Of a DNA stretch of 64,000 nucleotides, positions 25,095-33,807 are shown one piece after another; position 1 is the first letter of the stretch, and each line of letters begins with the position of its first letter. The stretch is from Flaviflagellibacter sp963786225. Its GTDB lineage: Bacteria > Pseudomonadota > Alphaproteobacteria > Rhizobiales > Methylopilaceae. The notes below the pieces were generated by a model. It had not been told where the DNA came from. It did not search any database and saw only the letters and a program-made list of their open reading frames with translations. The stretch covers positions 248,001-312,000 of the forward strand of contig CAWAYQ010000016.1 of NCBI GenBank assembly GCA_963786225.1, given 5' to 3'. The translations under genes were made by a program, and so were the position numbers.

Positions 25095-25205
25095 TTACTG
25101 CCCCGCAGCCACGCCCTCGCGGCGCGGATCGGCACCGCCGGTGAGCTTGTCCGGGGCAATGGCGATGGCGTGCAGACCGGACGTCATGACGCCGATCAAT
25201 CGCGG
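25095..25205 (-). pseudogene. 3'-end fragment of a gamma-glutamyltransferase gene
   Basis: Read on the - strand the segment ends MTSGLHAIAIAPDKLTGG, then ADPRREGVAAGQ and TAA, nearly the same as the C-terminus of the secreted gamma-glutamyltransferase at 29897-31633. My hand alignment gives about 88% identity over 100 bp. Homology stops near 25205, so only the last 30-odd codons remain. The two copies lie in the same orientation on either side of the enolase-superfamily/TRAP genes. The rest of 25027-25386 holds no supported gene. Confidence 0.7.
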
Positions 25206-25386
25206 ACCGGTCGTGGGCCCGCACATCGGCCCTCCCAGCGGAATGATGTGCCTATATTCCCCGCTTTCGGCGGCTGTATTTTATGCAAACTGCTCAAATT
25301 GTTCTTTCTCGGCAATTTTGAACTCAAAATTGTTTGACTCGTGGACGAGTTGGCAGAGAGAATTCGACGACTGCTGGGGAGCATTT

Positions 25387-25623
25387 GTGTCCGATCTTCT
25401 AGATCTCACCGCGTACGGCCTTCGCACCTTGATTGGCAGCAAACAGCTGTCGCCGGTCGAGTTGTTCGATGCGTGCAGCGCGAGGACCGGCTTACCTTTT
25501 GGTATCCAAATCGTCAGCCGCTACCAGCAAGACGCCTGTACGCTCGCTGCAGCAGCCGCGATTGAACAAGCAATTTCGGGTGACATCGATCTCAGTCGCC
25601 CAATTCCGAACCTTGCGCCGCTG
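25387..25623 (+). pseudogene. amidase gene with large internal deletion
   Basis: From GTG 25387 the frame reads SDLLDLTAYGLRTLIGSKQ, then LSPVELFDAC, the N-terminus of the amidase-signature family. At about 25486 it jumps directly to GLPFGIQIVSRYQQDACTLA, then AAAAIEQA, the C-terminus of the same family. Some 350-400 central residues, including the Ser-Ser-Lys catalytic region, are missing, yet the frame is kept. After about 25623 the frame runs on into non-family sequence overlapping the next gene. It cannot be an active amidase. Confidence 0.7.
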
Positions 25624-25732
25624 ACTCAAAATCCGAGCAAGGCGCAAACAATTTCCACGGTTCTTGAAGCACCTGCCGGCCGGCAAACGCACGCACCGAA
25701 CCAATTCAGCGTGACAAACCGAGAGAGCAGTC

Positions 25733-26827
25733 GTGATTATCAAGGACGTAAGAGTAAGCGTTCACCGGGTCGAGAGTTCGATACCGCTGATCGACAAGCG
25801 GTTCCCTGACGACTACCGCGTTATCTGTGAAATAGAGACTGACGACGGCCATGTCGGGTTCGGTATGGCATCCCGGTTTCTGTCGCACGGTGTGGCCGCG
25901 ATCGTCTCGCGCCATCTCGCCCCGGCAATCATCGGCCAGGATCCGCGCGATCTCGAGAAGATCCACGCGCGCCTCCAACCAATCCTGTCCGAACGCGGTT
26001 CGGCTACGGGCATCAACCTCACGGCACTGTCCTGCGTCGATCTCGCGCTGTGGGATCTCATCGGCAAGGCCGCCGGCCGTACCGTCGCGCAAATGCTTGG
26101 CGGCGCCAGAGACTATGCCGACGTCTATGTGACCTATGGGTTCGCCGCATACGGCGCTGACGAACTCATCGAGATGGGTCGCCGGCTGATAGCCGAGGGT
26201 CATTCTCGTCTCAAGATGCTCGTCGGCAGTGAACTCGGCTTGATGGAGGACGTGAAGCGTATACGCGCGGTGCGGGAAGCTTTGGGTGACGACATCGTGC
26301 TGGCCATCGATGCAAATGAAAGCATCGGCTTGGAAGATGCCATGCGGCTTTGCCCGATGATCGCAGAATACAACATCGCTTGGTTTGAAGATCCAATCCG
26401 TCGGGTTGATGCGCGAGACATGAAGATGCTGCGCGCGCGCACCACGATCCCTCTATCCGCGGGCCAGATGGACGGCCATTCGCTGCGTTTCCGCGAATGG
26501 GTGGAGCATGACGCGATCGATATTTTCATGCCCAACAGCATGTACAACGGTGGAATGACCGAGACCCGACGGGTCGCTCATCTCTCCCAGATCTACAACA
26601 AGCCATTGTCCGATGCCGGCGGCGGCGGCGTTTGGTGCATCCACCACGTGGCTGGATTCCGTAACGGAACCCTCGCCGAGGTCCATCTAGGTACTGAACA
26701 GATCGAGGAACAAATGTTCGTCGATCCGCCCCGGGCCGTGAACGGCCGCATAAAAATCCCGGCAGCGCCAGGCTTCGGCGTGACGTTGAATCGGGACCAA
26801 CTGAAAGACACCCTCGTCAAGACCTGA
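25733..26827 (+). CDS. enolase-superfamily (mandelate racemase/muconate lactonizing-like) enzyme
   Basis: The 364-residue protein has the enolase-superfamily capping domain (residues 1-120) and a modified TIM barrel. Visible are the KAAGRTVAQMLGGARD strand-helix, the catalytic-lysine strand SRLKMLVG, the first metal ligand in LAIDANES and the second in AWFEDPIRR. The position often holding the third metal glutamate reads AGQMDGH, with Q. A late IHHVAG could supply a catalytic histidine. The start is GTG 25733 with a GAGAGA site upstream. It leads a TRAP transporter operon (21-base gap to dctP), so it likely dehydrates or epimerises an imported sugar acid or hydroxy acid. Confidence 0.85.
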   Translation: MIIKDVRVSVHRVESSIPLIDKRFPDDYRVICEIETDDGHVGFGMASRFLSHGVAAIVSRHLAPAIIGQDPRDLEKIHARLQPILSERGSATGINLTALSCVDLALWDLIGKAAGRTVAQMLGGARDYADVYVTYGFAAYGADELIEMGRRLIAEGHSRLKMLVGSELGLMEDVKRIRAVREALGDDIVLAIDANESIGLEDAMRLCPMIAEYNIAWFEDPIRRVDARDMKMLRARTTIPLSAGQMDGHSLRFREWVEHDAIDIFMPNSMYNGGMTETRRVAHLSQIYNKPLSDAGGGGVWCIHHVAGFRNGTLAEVHLGTEQIEEQMFVDPPRAVNGRIKIPAAPGFGVTLNRDQLKDTLVKT

Positions 26828-26848
26828 AGGCAAATAGGAGACAGAGCA

Positions 26849-27841
26849 ATGTCGCGTTATTTCCGCATCAAGTCACTTCTTGGCGTCGTTGCGCTAAGCG
26901 CCTCGCTTGTCGCTTCCACGGCTTCGGCCGATCCGTTGAAGCTCCGGCTATCCGGCGACAACCCGGCTGCGGCGCTCGATATCATCATGATGCAGCTGTT
27001 CGCCGAGAACCTGAAAGCCAAGCTCGGTGAGGAATTCCAGTACGAGTTGTTTCACACGGCTGCCCTCGGCGACGAGGTGGTTCACATGCAGCAGGTTCGC
27101 ACCGGTCAAATCGACGTCTACCCGATGGGTTCCGATGCGGTCGGTCTAGATAAGAGCTGGGCGGTGTTCGACATGCCCTTCCTGTTCAAGGACCGTAGCG
27201 TCGTGGCCAAAGTCGTGGACGGCGAAATTGGTGAAAAGCTACGATCGTCCATGCGTGAACGCGCAGGTTTGGAGGTCCTGGCCTTTGGCGAAATCGGGTT
27301 CCGCCAGATCACGAACAATGTACGTGCAGTAAAAACGCCGGATGATTTCAAGGGTATGAAAATCCGCGTGCCTGGCAGCCCCACACGGGTCCTCATGTTC
27401 AAGACCTTGGGCGCCTCTCCTTCGAACCTAAGTTTCGCCGAAGTCTACCTCGCACTGCAAAGCGGCACGATCGACGGCCAGGAAAACCCGCTCGCTGACA
27501 TCGTCGCGCGTTCACTCCAGGAAGTTCAGAAGCACATCTCAATCTCAAACCACGTCTACACACCCGTAACTCTGGTCATGAACCTAAAGAGGTTCGAGGG
27601 CTTGAGCAGTGAACAGAAGCTAGCAGTCAAGTCTGCGGCGCAGGAAGCGGCCATAAAGGTTCGCGAGATGGGCGCGGAAAAAGATATTGAACTGCTGAAG
27701 CAGATGAAAGATGGCGGCAAGATCACTGTCACTGAGATCGACGTGAACAGCTTCAAGAAGGCATCCGCTCCCCTCTACCAAGCGATCGGCGATGTCGCCG
27801 GCGCGGATCTTGCCAAGAGCGTGCTGGCTGCGACCGAGTGA
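26849..27841 (+). CDS. dctP: TRAP transporter solute-binding protein (DctP)
   Basis: The 330-residue protein has a signal peptide (hydrophobic residues 9-24, cleavage near ASA-D) and a DctP fold: KLRLSGDNPAAALDIIMMQL at the start, the mid-domain GFRQITNNVRAVKTPDDFKG, then MKIRVPGSPT with the conserved carboxylate-binding arginine, and SFAEVYLALQSGTIDGQENP. AGGAGACAGAG precedes the ATG. It captures an organic acid in the periplasm for the DctQM permease. It lies 21 bases after the enolase-superfamily gene, which probably uses the same ligand. A strong hairpin follows it. Confidence 0.92.
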   Translation: MSRYFRIKSLLGVVALSASLVASTASADPLKLRLSGDNPAAALDIIMMQLFAENLKAKLGEEFQYELFHTAALGDEVVHMQQVRTGQIDVYPMGSDAVGLDKSWAVFDMPFLFKDRSVVAKVVDGEIGEKLRSSMRERAGLEVLAFGEIGFRQITNNVRAVKTPDDFKGMKIRVPGSPTRVLMFKTLGASPSNLSFAEVYLALQSGTIDGQENPLADIVARSLQEVQKHISISNHVYTPVTLVMNLKRFEGLSSEQKLAVKSAAQEAAIKVREMGAEKDIELLKQMKDGGKITVTEIDVNSFKKASAPLYQAIGDVAGADLAKSVLAATE

Positions 27842-27847
27842 CTCCAC

Positions 27848-27867
27848 GGGGCCGGGCACCCGGCCCC
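27848..27867 (+). terminator. hairpin between dctP and dctQ
   Basis: GGGGCCGG (27848-27855) and CCGGCCCC (27860-27867) form a perfect 8-bp GC stem with a GCAC loop, 6 bases after the dctP stop and without a T run. Such hairpins usually stabilise the abundant binding-protein mRNA and lower expression of the membrane subunits. Confidence 0.55.
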
Positions 27868-27893
27868 GCCCTCTCGCACGAGGACGAACGACC

Positions 27894-28478
27894 ATGCCTT
27901 CAAAATGGAAAATGGAACCTTCGAATGAGATTGCTCGGGTCAGCATAGTCTCGGAAATGGAAGGAGCGCTTAGCTCTTTCGAAATCGGGCAACGCAAGGG
28001 CGAAACGTTAATCGAGCAGATCGTCGATGGCGTGATCGGCGGCATTGGCGCCATTGTCATTGTAGCGATGACGGCCCTGGTGTTCGGCAACGCTGTCGGG
28101 CGTTACGCCTTCAACATGTCCGCAATCTGGGCAGACGAACTTGTCGTCGCTCTCATGCCATGGTTGGCAGTGTGCGGCGTTTTTCTGTCGATCCGCCAGC
28201 GCGAGATGATTCGGATTGACTACTTCATCCAAAAACTTCCCGCACGTCCCCAGCGTGCGATCGCTCTTGCCTCTCAGCTCCTGTCCGCGGGTGCCTTCGT
28301 TTATCTGGCGATCGGCGGCTTCCAATACGTACAACTCTTCGGGGCTGACACAACTCTTTACTTGGAGATGCCGACAGGGTGGTTCACGTCCGCTCTTTGC
28401 ATCGGTTCCGGCCTCGTGGTGACGGCGTTTCTTGTTGAAGCGGGCCGCGAATTCATTTCAGAAACGGACAAGTCATGA
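27894..28478 (+). CDS. dctQ: TRAP transporter small permease (DctQ)
   Basis: The 194-residue protein has four membrane helices starting near residue 45 (GVIGGIGAIVIVAMTALVFG) and the DctQ mark IWADELVVALMPWLAVCGVF followed by QREMIRIDYF. The N-terminal 40 residues are polar and longer than usual. GAGGACGAACGACC precedes ATG 27894; an in-frame ATG at 27912 is an alternative. The gene ends overlapping the DctM start (ATGA). It couples DctP to the DctM transport subunit. Confidence 0.88.
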   Translation: MPSKWKMEPSNEIARVSIVSEMEGALSSFEIGQRKGETLIEQIVDGVIGGIGAIVIVAMTALVFGNAVGRYAFNMSAIWADELVVALMPWLAVCGVFLSIRQREMIRIDYFIQKLPARPQRAIALASQLLSAGAFVYLAIGGFQYVQLFGADTTLYLEMPTGWFTSALCIGSGLVVTAFLVEAGREFISETDKS

Positions 28479-29755
28479 CCGGCGCACTCATCGGCATAGG
28501 ACTTTTGATTGTTCTGCTGATTCTAGGGGTTCCGATGGTCGCCGGTCTTCTTGGCTCGGTCGCGCTCGGCCTCTACCTCAGCGGGCAATGGGCGCTTGTT
28601 ATCCCTCAGGCTATGGTCAATGGCATGAGCGATTATACGCTCATTTCCCTTCCGCTGTTCGTGCTGGCGGGGGTCCTGATGAATGTCGGCGGGCTCTCGG
28701 CCCGGCTGTTTGATTTCGCGCATTCACTGGTCGGTTGGGCGCGCGGCGGACTTGCGCAAGTTGATGTCCTGACCAGCATCTTCCTCGGCGGTATGTTCGG
28801 TTCTTCGACGGCCGACATCGCTGGCACGGGCTCGATCACCATTCCGGCAATGAAGCGTGCCGGCTACTCGCCCGCTTTCGCTGCAGCAACGTGCGCTTCG
28901 TCTTCGGGCGTAGGGCCGATGCTTCCGCCCAGTTCGCCAATGATCCTTTATTCGGCTGTGACGGGAACGTCGCTCGGAGCGCTATTCCTGGCGGGTGTGA
29001 TCCCAGGGATCATAATGGGCCTGATCTTCATGGGCATAGTTGTGGTGCTCGCCCGCAGGCATAACTTTCCGCGCCATGGTGATCTCTCCATCTCGGCAAT
29101 CCTGATCACCTTCAGAGGCGCGCTTCTAGCTATCGGCATGCCCATGATTATTGTCGGCGGCACTTCGGTAGGCGTCTTCACTCCAACCGAAGGAAGCGCC
29201 TTTGGCGTGGTTTACGCCGCGATGATCTCGGCCTTCATCTATCGCTCGTTGAGTTGGAAAGAGTTTTTCCGCGCCTGCGTCTCTTCAGTTCAGTTGTCAG
29301 GAGAACTGATCGTAATGGTGGGATTGTCCGGAACACTCGGCGTCAGCCTCGCGAGTGCTGGTGTTCCCCAGGCAATCGCCTCCGTGATTGATGTCATTGC
29401 AATCGGCGACAGTCAGTTTATGCGGCTTCTCGCGCTCATGCTGCTGGCCATCATAGCCGGCATGTTTCTCGATCCGTTGATCCCTGTTCTTGTTCCCGTC
29501 CTTCTGCCGACGCTGATCGCGTTCAACATCGATCTCATACAGTTCGGGGTTCTAATGGTCATGGCTGTGGTCATTGGTCAGCTGCATCCGCCGATTGGTA
29601 TCGCGTCGATCATCGCAGGGCGGATTGCCGGGGTCGATCAAATTCAGGTCTTTCGCGCCAATGTCCCCTTTTTCATCGCGATCATTCTCTTCACCTTAGT
29701 CCTGATGCTGGTACCAGAACTGAGCACATGGCTACCAAACTATATGAAGGAGTGA
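28475..29755 (+). CDS. dctM: TRAP transporter large permease (DctM)
   Basis: The 426-residue protein has about twelve membrane segments and the DctM family pattern: MVNGMSDYTLISLPLFVLAG near residue 50, GGMFGSSTADIAGTGSITIP, then CASSSGVGPMLPPSSPMILY. It overlaps dctQ by four bases, so the subunits are coupled. It is the Na+-dependent transport subunit of the TRAP system that imports the substrate of the operon's enolase-superfamily enzyme. A 141-base gap separates it from the convergent gamma-glutamyltransferase gene. Confidence 0.92.
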   Translation: MTGALIGIGLLIVLLILGVPMVAGLLGSVALGLYLSGQWALVIPQAMVNGMSDYTLISLPLFVLAGVLMNVGGLSARLFDFAHSLVGWARGGLAQVDVLTSIFLGGMFGSSTADIAGTGSITIPAMKRAGYSPAFAAATCASSSGVGPMLPPSSPMILYSAVTGTSLGALFLAGVIPGIIMGLIFMGIVVVLARRHNFPRHGDLSISAILITFRGALLAIGMPMIIVGGTSVGVFTPTEGSAFGVVYAAMISAFIYRSLSWKEFFRACVSSVQLSGELIVMVGLSGTLGVSLASAGVPQAIASVIDVIAIGDSQFMRLLALMLLAIIAGMFLDPLIPVLVPVLLPTLIAFNIDLIQFGVLMVMAVVIGQLHPPIGIASIIAGRIAGVDQIQVFRANVPFFIAIILFTLVLMLVPELSTWLPNYMKE

Positions 29756-29896
29756 GGTAAAGGCATCCATCCGTTCTCTCGGACGATACCCGTTGGGTGA
29801 ACGCATAGCGCATCGAAATTTCCCGCAGCGCAATGTAAGGACCGCGCGCAGCGCTCGCACCATCTTGCGACGCCGCCGTCCGGCTGACCGTCCATA

Positions 29897-31633
29897 CTAC
29901 TGCCCCGCAGCCACGCCCTCACGGCGCGGATCGGCGCCGCCGGTGAGTTTGTCCGCGCCGATGGCTACGGCGTGCAGGCCGGAGGTCATGTCGGCGATCT
30001 TCACCTCATAGCCCATGGCCCGGAGCGGGGGCGCGAGGGCCTCGGCGCCGGTGCCCTTCTCGATTTCCATCGTGCCGAACCTGTTGAGCAGATTCGGCAA
30101 AGCGATCGCCGACTGGATGTCCATACCCCAATCGAGATAGGCGATGAGGCTCTTCGCGACATAACCGATGATCTGGCTGCCGCCGGGCGAGCCCAATGCC
30201 AGTTCCGGCGAGCCGTCCTTGAGCACGATGGTCGGCGCCATGGACGAACGCGGGCGCTTGCCGGGTTCGAGGCGGTTTGCGACCGGGACACCGTCCTTCT
30301 GCGTCGTGAAGGAGAAATCCGTCAGCTCGTTGTTGAGCATGAAGCCGCGCACCATGAGGCGGGAGCCGAAGCCGGTTTCGATCGTCGTGGTCATCGAGAG
30401 CACGTTGCGGTCGCGGTCGACCACGGTGATATGGCTCGTTCCCGCGAACTCGGGCGAGACGCCGTCCGCCCAGAGGCGCGCATGCGTCCATTTCGGATTG
30501 CCGGGCTGCGCATCCGCGAGCTTTGTGCCGGGTGCGAGCTGGGCCGAGCGCGCGGCGAGATAGTCCGGCGCAACGAGGCCTTTCACCGGCATCGGGACGA
30601 AATCGCTGTCGGCCATGTAACGCTCGCGGTCGGCGAAGGCGAGGCGTGACGCGTCGGCGATGATCTGCCACGCCTGGGGCGATGCGGCGCCGAGAGTTGC
30701 GAGATCGAAGCGTTCGATCAGGCCCAGAATCTGGCCCAAAGCGAGCGCGCCGGAACTCGGCGGGCCCATGCCGCAGATCTCGCGCGCGCGGTAAGGTGTA
30801 CAGACAGGATCACGTTCCTTGACCCGGTATGTTCTGAGATCGTCGAGCGAAAGCAGGCCGGGATTTCCCGGCGCGGTGCGGACGGCGGCGACGATATCCT
30901 TCGCGATGGGCCCAGAATAAAAGGCATCCGCGCCATCGCGCGCGAGCGTGCGCAGGGTTTCGGCATAGGCCGGATTGCGCAGGAGCGCGCCGGCCGGGAG
31001 AGGCGCGCCGGCATCATCATAGAAGTAGCGCGCCGCCTCCGGATACCGTTTCAGAAGATCGCCTTCGGCCGCGATCAAGCTCGCGAGGCGCGGCGAGACC
31101 GGGAAGCCTTCGTCCGCAAGACGGATCGCCGTCTGGAACGTACGGGCCCAGGGCAGGGCGCCGTAGCGGCGCTGCACGGTCTCGAGCAGGCGCGGTGTCG
31201 CCGGAGTGCCGACGGAGCGGCCGCCGATCACGGCGTCGTTGAATTTCAGGGGCCGGCCCTGCGCGTCCTGGAAGAGGGTCGGCGTTGCTTCCGAAGGCGC
31301 GGTTTCCCGGCCGTCGAACGTCGTCAGCTTCTTTTCCTTGGCATCCCAGTAGACGAGGAACGCACCGCCGCCGAGGCCGGAGCTCTGCGGCTCGACGAGG
31401 CCGAGCACGAGCTGGATGCCGACCATGGCATCCACCGCATTGCCGCCCGCGCGCAAAATCTCCGCGCCGGCCTCGGTGGCGAGTGGATTGGCCGCGACGA
31501 CCATCCAGTCCTTCGCGGTGACGGCCTGTTTGGGGGTGACGCTGCTCGCGCCCTCCGGCGGGAGAGCTGGCGCCTCCTGCGCGTATGCGGGAGAGGTAAG
31601 GAGAAAAGCGAGGACGAAGAGGACTGTTCGCAT
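29897..31633 (-). CDS. ggt: secreted gamma-glutamyltransferase
   Basis: The 578-residue protein has a signal peptide (MRTVLFVLAFLLTSPAYAQ) and the full Ntn-hydrolase precursor. Marks are AAGAEILRAGGNAVDAMVGI-like N-terminal sequence, GLVEPQSSGLGGGAFLVYWD, the large-subunit FDGRETAPSEATPTLF with the gamma-glutamate-binding arginine, and the processing site EFAGTSHITVVD with T399 as nucleophile. The GKRPRSSMAPTIVL and LGSPGGSQIIGYV loops follow. It should cleave gamma-glutamyl bonds, such as glutathione, in the periplasm. It is monocistronic. A fragment of a close relative lies at 25095-25205. Confidence 0.93.
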   Translation of the reverse strand: MRTVLFVLAFLLTSPAYAQEAPALPPEGASSVTPKQAVTAKDWMVVAANPLATEAGAEILRAGGNAVDAMVGIQLVLGLVEPQSSGLGGGAFLVYWDAKEKKLTTFDGRETAPSEATPTLFQDAQGRPLKFNDAVIGGRSVGTPATPRLLETVQRRYGALPWARTFQTAIRLADEGFPVSPRLASLIAAEGDLLKRYPEAARYFYDDAGAPLPAGALLRNPAYAETLRTLARDGADAFYSGPIAKDIVAAVRTAPGNPGLLSLDDLRTYRVKERDPVCTPYRAREICGMGPPSSGALALGQILGLIERFDLATLGAASPQAWQIIADASRLAFADRERYMADSDFVPMPVKGLVAPDYLAARSAQLAPGTKLADAQPGNPKWTHARLWADGVSPEFAGTSHITVVDRDRNVLSMTTTIETGFGSRLMVRGFMLNNELTDFSFTTQKDGVPVANRLEPGKRPRSSMAPTIVLKDGSPELALGSPGGSQIIGYVAKSLIAYLDWGMDIQSAIALPNLLNRFGTMEIEKGTGAEALAPPLRAMGYEVKIADMTSGLHAVAIGADKLTGGADPRREGVAAGQ

Positions 31634-31684
31634 GACCGGGTTTTAGCCCGCGCGAAACGGCTTTGCGAGAGTCCTCGATCCGAT

Positions 31685-31840
31685 CTAGCTCTGAAGCTGC
31701 GAGATCAGGAACGTCGACCAGGCAATCTGCATCGCGAAGCACGAGCAAATCCCGATCCCTGTGGCCACCCATTCGCGAAATACCGATGGAGGCCGGTTGT
31801 CGTTCGCGACGATGCAGGTCAGGTAGTCGGCTACGGGCAT
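31685..31840 (-). CDS. small hypothetical membrane protein
   Basis: ATG 31840 follows an AGGG-containing leader and gives 51 residues (MPVADYLTCIVANDNRPPSV, then FREWVATGIGICSCFAMQIA). The second half is hydrophobic and could form one membrane helix. A longer frame from 31876 lacks a ribosome site. The segment ANDNRPP is a pattern I know from small Rhizobiales proteins, but I cannot name the family. Confidence 0.45.
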   Translation of the reverse strand: MPVADYLTCIVANDNRPPSVFREWVATGIGICSCFAMQIAWSTFLISQLQS

Positions 31841-31976
31841 CGCGTGCCCTATATTGGATGCTTGTCTGCAGACCATGACACCCTCTACCAGAGAGTCAGT
31901 TTATCGCGCCGATGTGCGATCGTCGATATGCGACGCACGTAATCGACAATTTTGGGAAAACGCCAAACGTTCCATT

Positions 31977-33629
31977 TTAGCTGATAGTTTGCTTTGCCAG
32001 GAACGAGTGCACCGCCGCGACAACCTGCGCGCCCTCGCCGACCGCGGCGGCCACGCGTTTTACCGAGCCGGCGCGGACATCGCCGATGGCGAAGACGCCC
32101 CGGAGGCTTGTCTCCAGCGCGTGGCAATCACGGTCCACGGCGTCGCCGGTAATGACGAAGCCCTTGTCGTCGCGGCCGATGCCTGAGGATGCGAGCCAAT
32201 CGGTGTTGGGCGCCGCCCCGATGAAGAGAAAGAGTTGAGTGACTGGCTTTCGCGTTTCCGCGCCCGTCCTGCGGTTCTTCCAGCGGATTTCCCTGAGAGC
32301 CCCGCTTTCCCCTTCGAGCGCGACGACTTCACTTTCAGTCACGAGTTCGATGTTGGGCAGGTTTTGGATGCGCTCGATGAGGTACTTCGACATCGTGGCC
32401 TCGAGGCCCGGGCCGCGGACGATGAGCCAGACCTTTTTGGCGCGGGCGGCGAGATAGACCGCGCCCTGTCCGGCGGAATTGCCGCCCCCCACCAAAGCCA
32501 CCTCGCGCTCGGAGCACAGCTTGGCTTCCAGCGGCGACGCCCAGTAATGCACCGCCGATCCCTCGAATTCGTCGATGTTGGAGACATCCAGGCGCCGGTA
32601 GCGCGCCCCGCAGGCGACGACGATCGTGCGGGCGTTGACGCGCTCATCGCTGCCGAGAACGATCGTGCAGCAGGCCTCCTTCTTGTCGGGCGGATCGAGC
32701 CGTACCACTTCGTCGGGGATCGCGAACTCGACGCCGAACTTCTGCGCCTGGCTGTAGGCACGTCCCGTCAACGCCATGCCGGAGATGCCGGTCGGAAATC
32801 CAAGATAGTTTTCGATCCGCGCGGACGCCCCGGCCTGACCGCCGAAGGAGCGGCAATCGAGAGCAAGCGCGGACAGGCCTTCGGAACCGGCATAGACCGC
32901 CGCCGCGAGACCGGCGGGGCCGGCGCCGACGATGACGGTGTCGTAGATCCGGTCGGGATCGATCGGCCCGACAAGACCGATGCAGCGCGCAAGCTCGTCT
33001 TCTCCCGGATTGTGCAGCACCTGACCGCCGGGGCAGACGACGAGCGGAAGCTGCTCGGTCGCGACGCCGAAACGCTCGATCAAAGTGCGCGCTTCGGCGT
33101 CCTTGTCGGGATCGAGCTGCTGGTGCGGATGGCCGTTGCGCCTGAGAAAGTTTTCGAGCCGCAGCACATCGCCGCTATCCGCGGGGCCGACGATGATGGG
33201 ACCGCCTTTGCCGGTCTCGAGCAGATCGACGCGGCGCAGGATCAGCGCGCGCATGATGCGCTCCCCGAGTTCCGCCTCGGCGATCAGAAGCGCGCGGAGT
33301 TTTTCCGGAGAAATATCGAGCACCTCGACATCACTGGTCGCGATCGCGTCGACGAGGGACGGACGGCCCGAAAGCTGAGCGAGCTCGCCGATAAAGGCGC
33401 CCGGGATATGAGTGAGGATCGGCATGCGCCCGCCATGCGCGTCCCTTTGGCTGATCTCGACATGGCCGCGGAGGACGACCATGAGGCCGACTCCGGTCTG
33501 CCCTGCTTCCATGAGGGCGTGGTTGACGCCGAAGCGCCGGACTTCGCCGAAGCGGCGTAGCCGATCGACCTCGTGCGGTTCAAGCGTGGGGTCGAATTGG
33601 TGGCGGCGGGTGTCGAGGGAAGTGGCCAT
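31977..33629 (-). CDS. cyclic-nucleotide-domain, thioredoxin-reductase-like flavoprotein without CxxC
   Basis: The 550-residue protein has three parts. Residues about 15-140 are a CNMP/Crp-type beta-roll (GLMVVLRGHVEISQRDAHGG, then GAFIGELAQLSGRPSLVDAI). Residues about 150-215 resemble a thioredoxin/glutaredoxin-like domain. From about 225 to the end it is a TrxR-type FAD/NAD(P)H fold: VIVGAGPAGLAAAVYAGSEG, FGGQAGASARIENYLGFPTG, VALVGGGNSAGQGAVYLAAR and FAIGDVRAGSVKRVAAAVGE. The redox CxxC of thioredoxin reductase is missing; the region reads HYWASPLEAKLC. It may be a ferredoxin/flavodoxin-type or other reductase gated by a ligand. ATG 33629 is preferred to TTG 33638. Confidence 0.85.
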   Translation of the reverse strand: MATSLDTRRHQFDPTLEPHEVDRLRRFGEVRRFGVNHALMEAGQTGVGLMVVLRGHVEISQRDAHGGRMPILTHIPGAFIGELAQLSGRPSLVDAIATSDVEVLDISPEKLRALLIAEAELGERIMRALILRRVDLLETGKGGPIIVGPADSGDVLRLENFLRRNGHPHQQLDPDKDAEARTLIERFGVATEQLPLVVCPGGQVLHNPGEDELARCIGLVGPIDPDRIYDTVIVGAGPAGLAAAVYAGSEGLSALALDCRSFGGQAGASARIENYLGFPTGISGMALTGRAYSQAQKFGVEFAIPDEVVRLDPPDKKEACCTIVLGSDERVNARTIVVACGARYRRLDVSNIDEFEGSAVHYWASPLEAKLCSEREVALVGGGNSAGQGAVYLAARAKKVWLIVRGPGLEATMSKYLIERIQNLPNIELVTESEVVALEGESGALREIRWKNRRTGAETRKPVTQLFLFIGAAPNTDWLASSGIGRDDKGFVITGDAVDRDCHALETSLRGVFAIGDVRAGSVKRVAAAVGEGAQVVAAVHSFLAKQTIS

Positions 33630-33807
33630 GCCGCTCAAGTAGGTCGAAGCGGCGCAAATTCCTAGAGATTCTGGTGTGATCCTCCAAGCCGGTTCCGAAA
33701 AACGCCGGGCGGTCGCTTCCCAATTTTGGCGATGGTGAGCTATAGCGTCGCGAATCGTGCGGCTGCGGACATCGTAGACGTACCCTCTGGAGACGGACGG
33801 ACCTCAC

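Noticed and set aside
24103..25224. 373-codon - strand frame over the aldo/keto reductase
   Set aside because: It is a shadow frame; the reductase on the + strand has clear motifs and a ribosome site.
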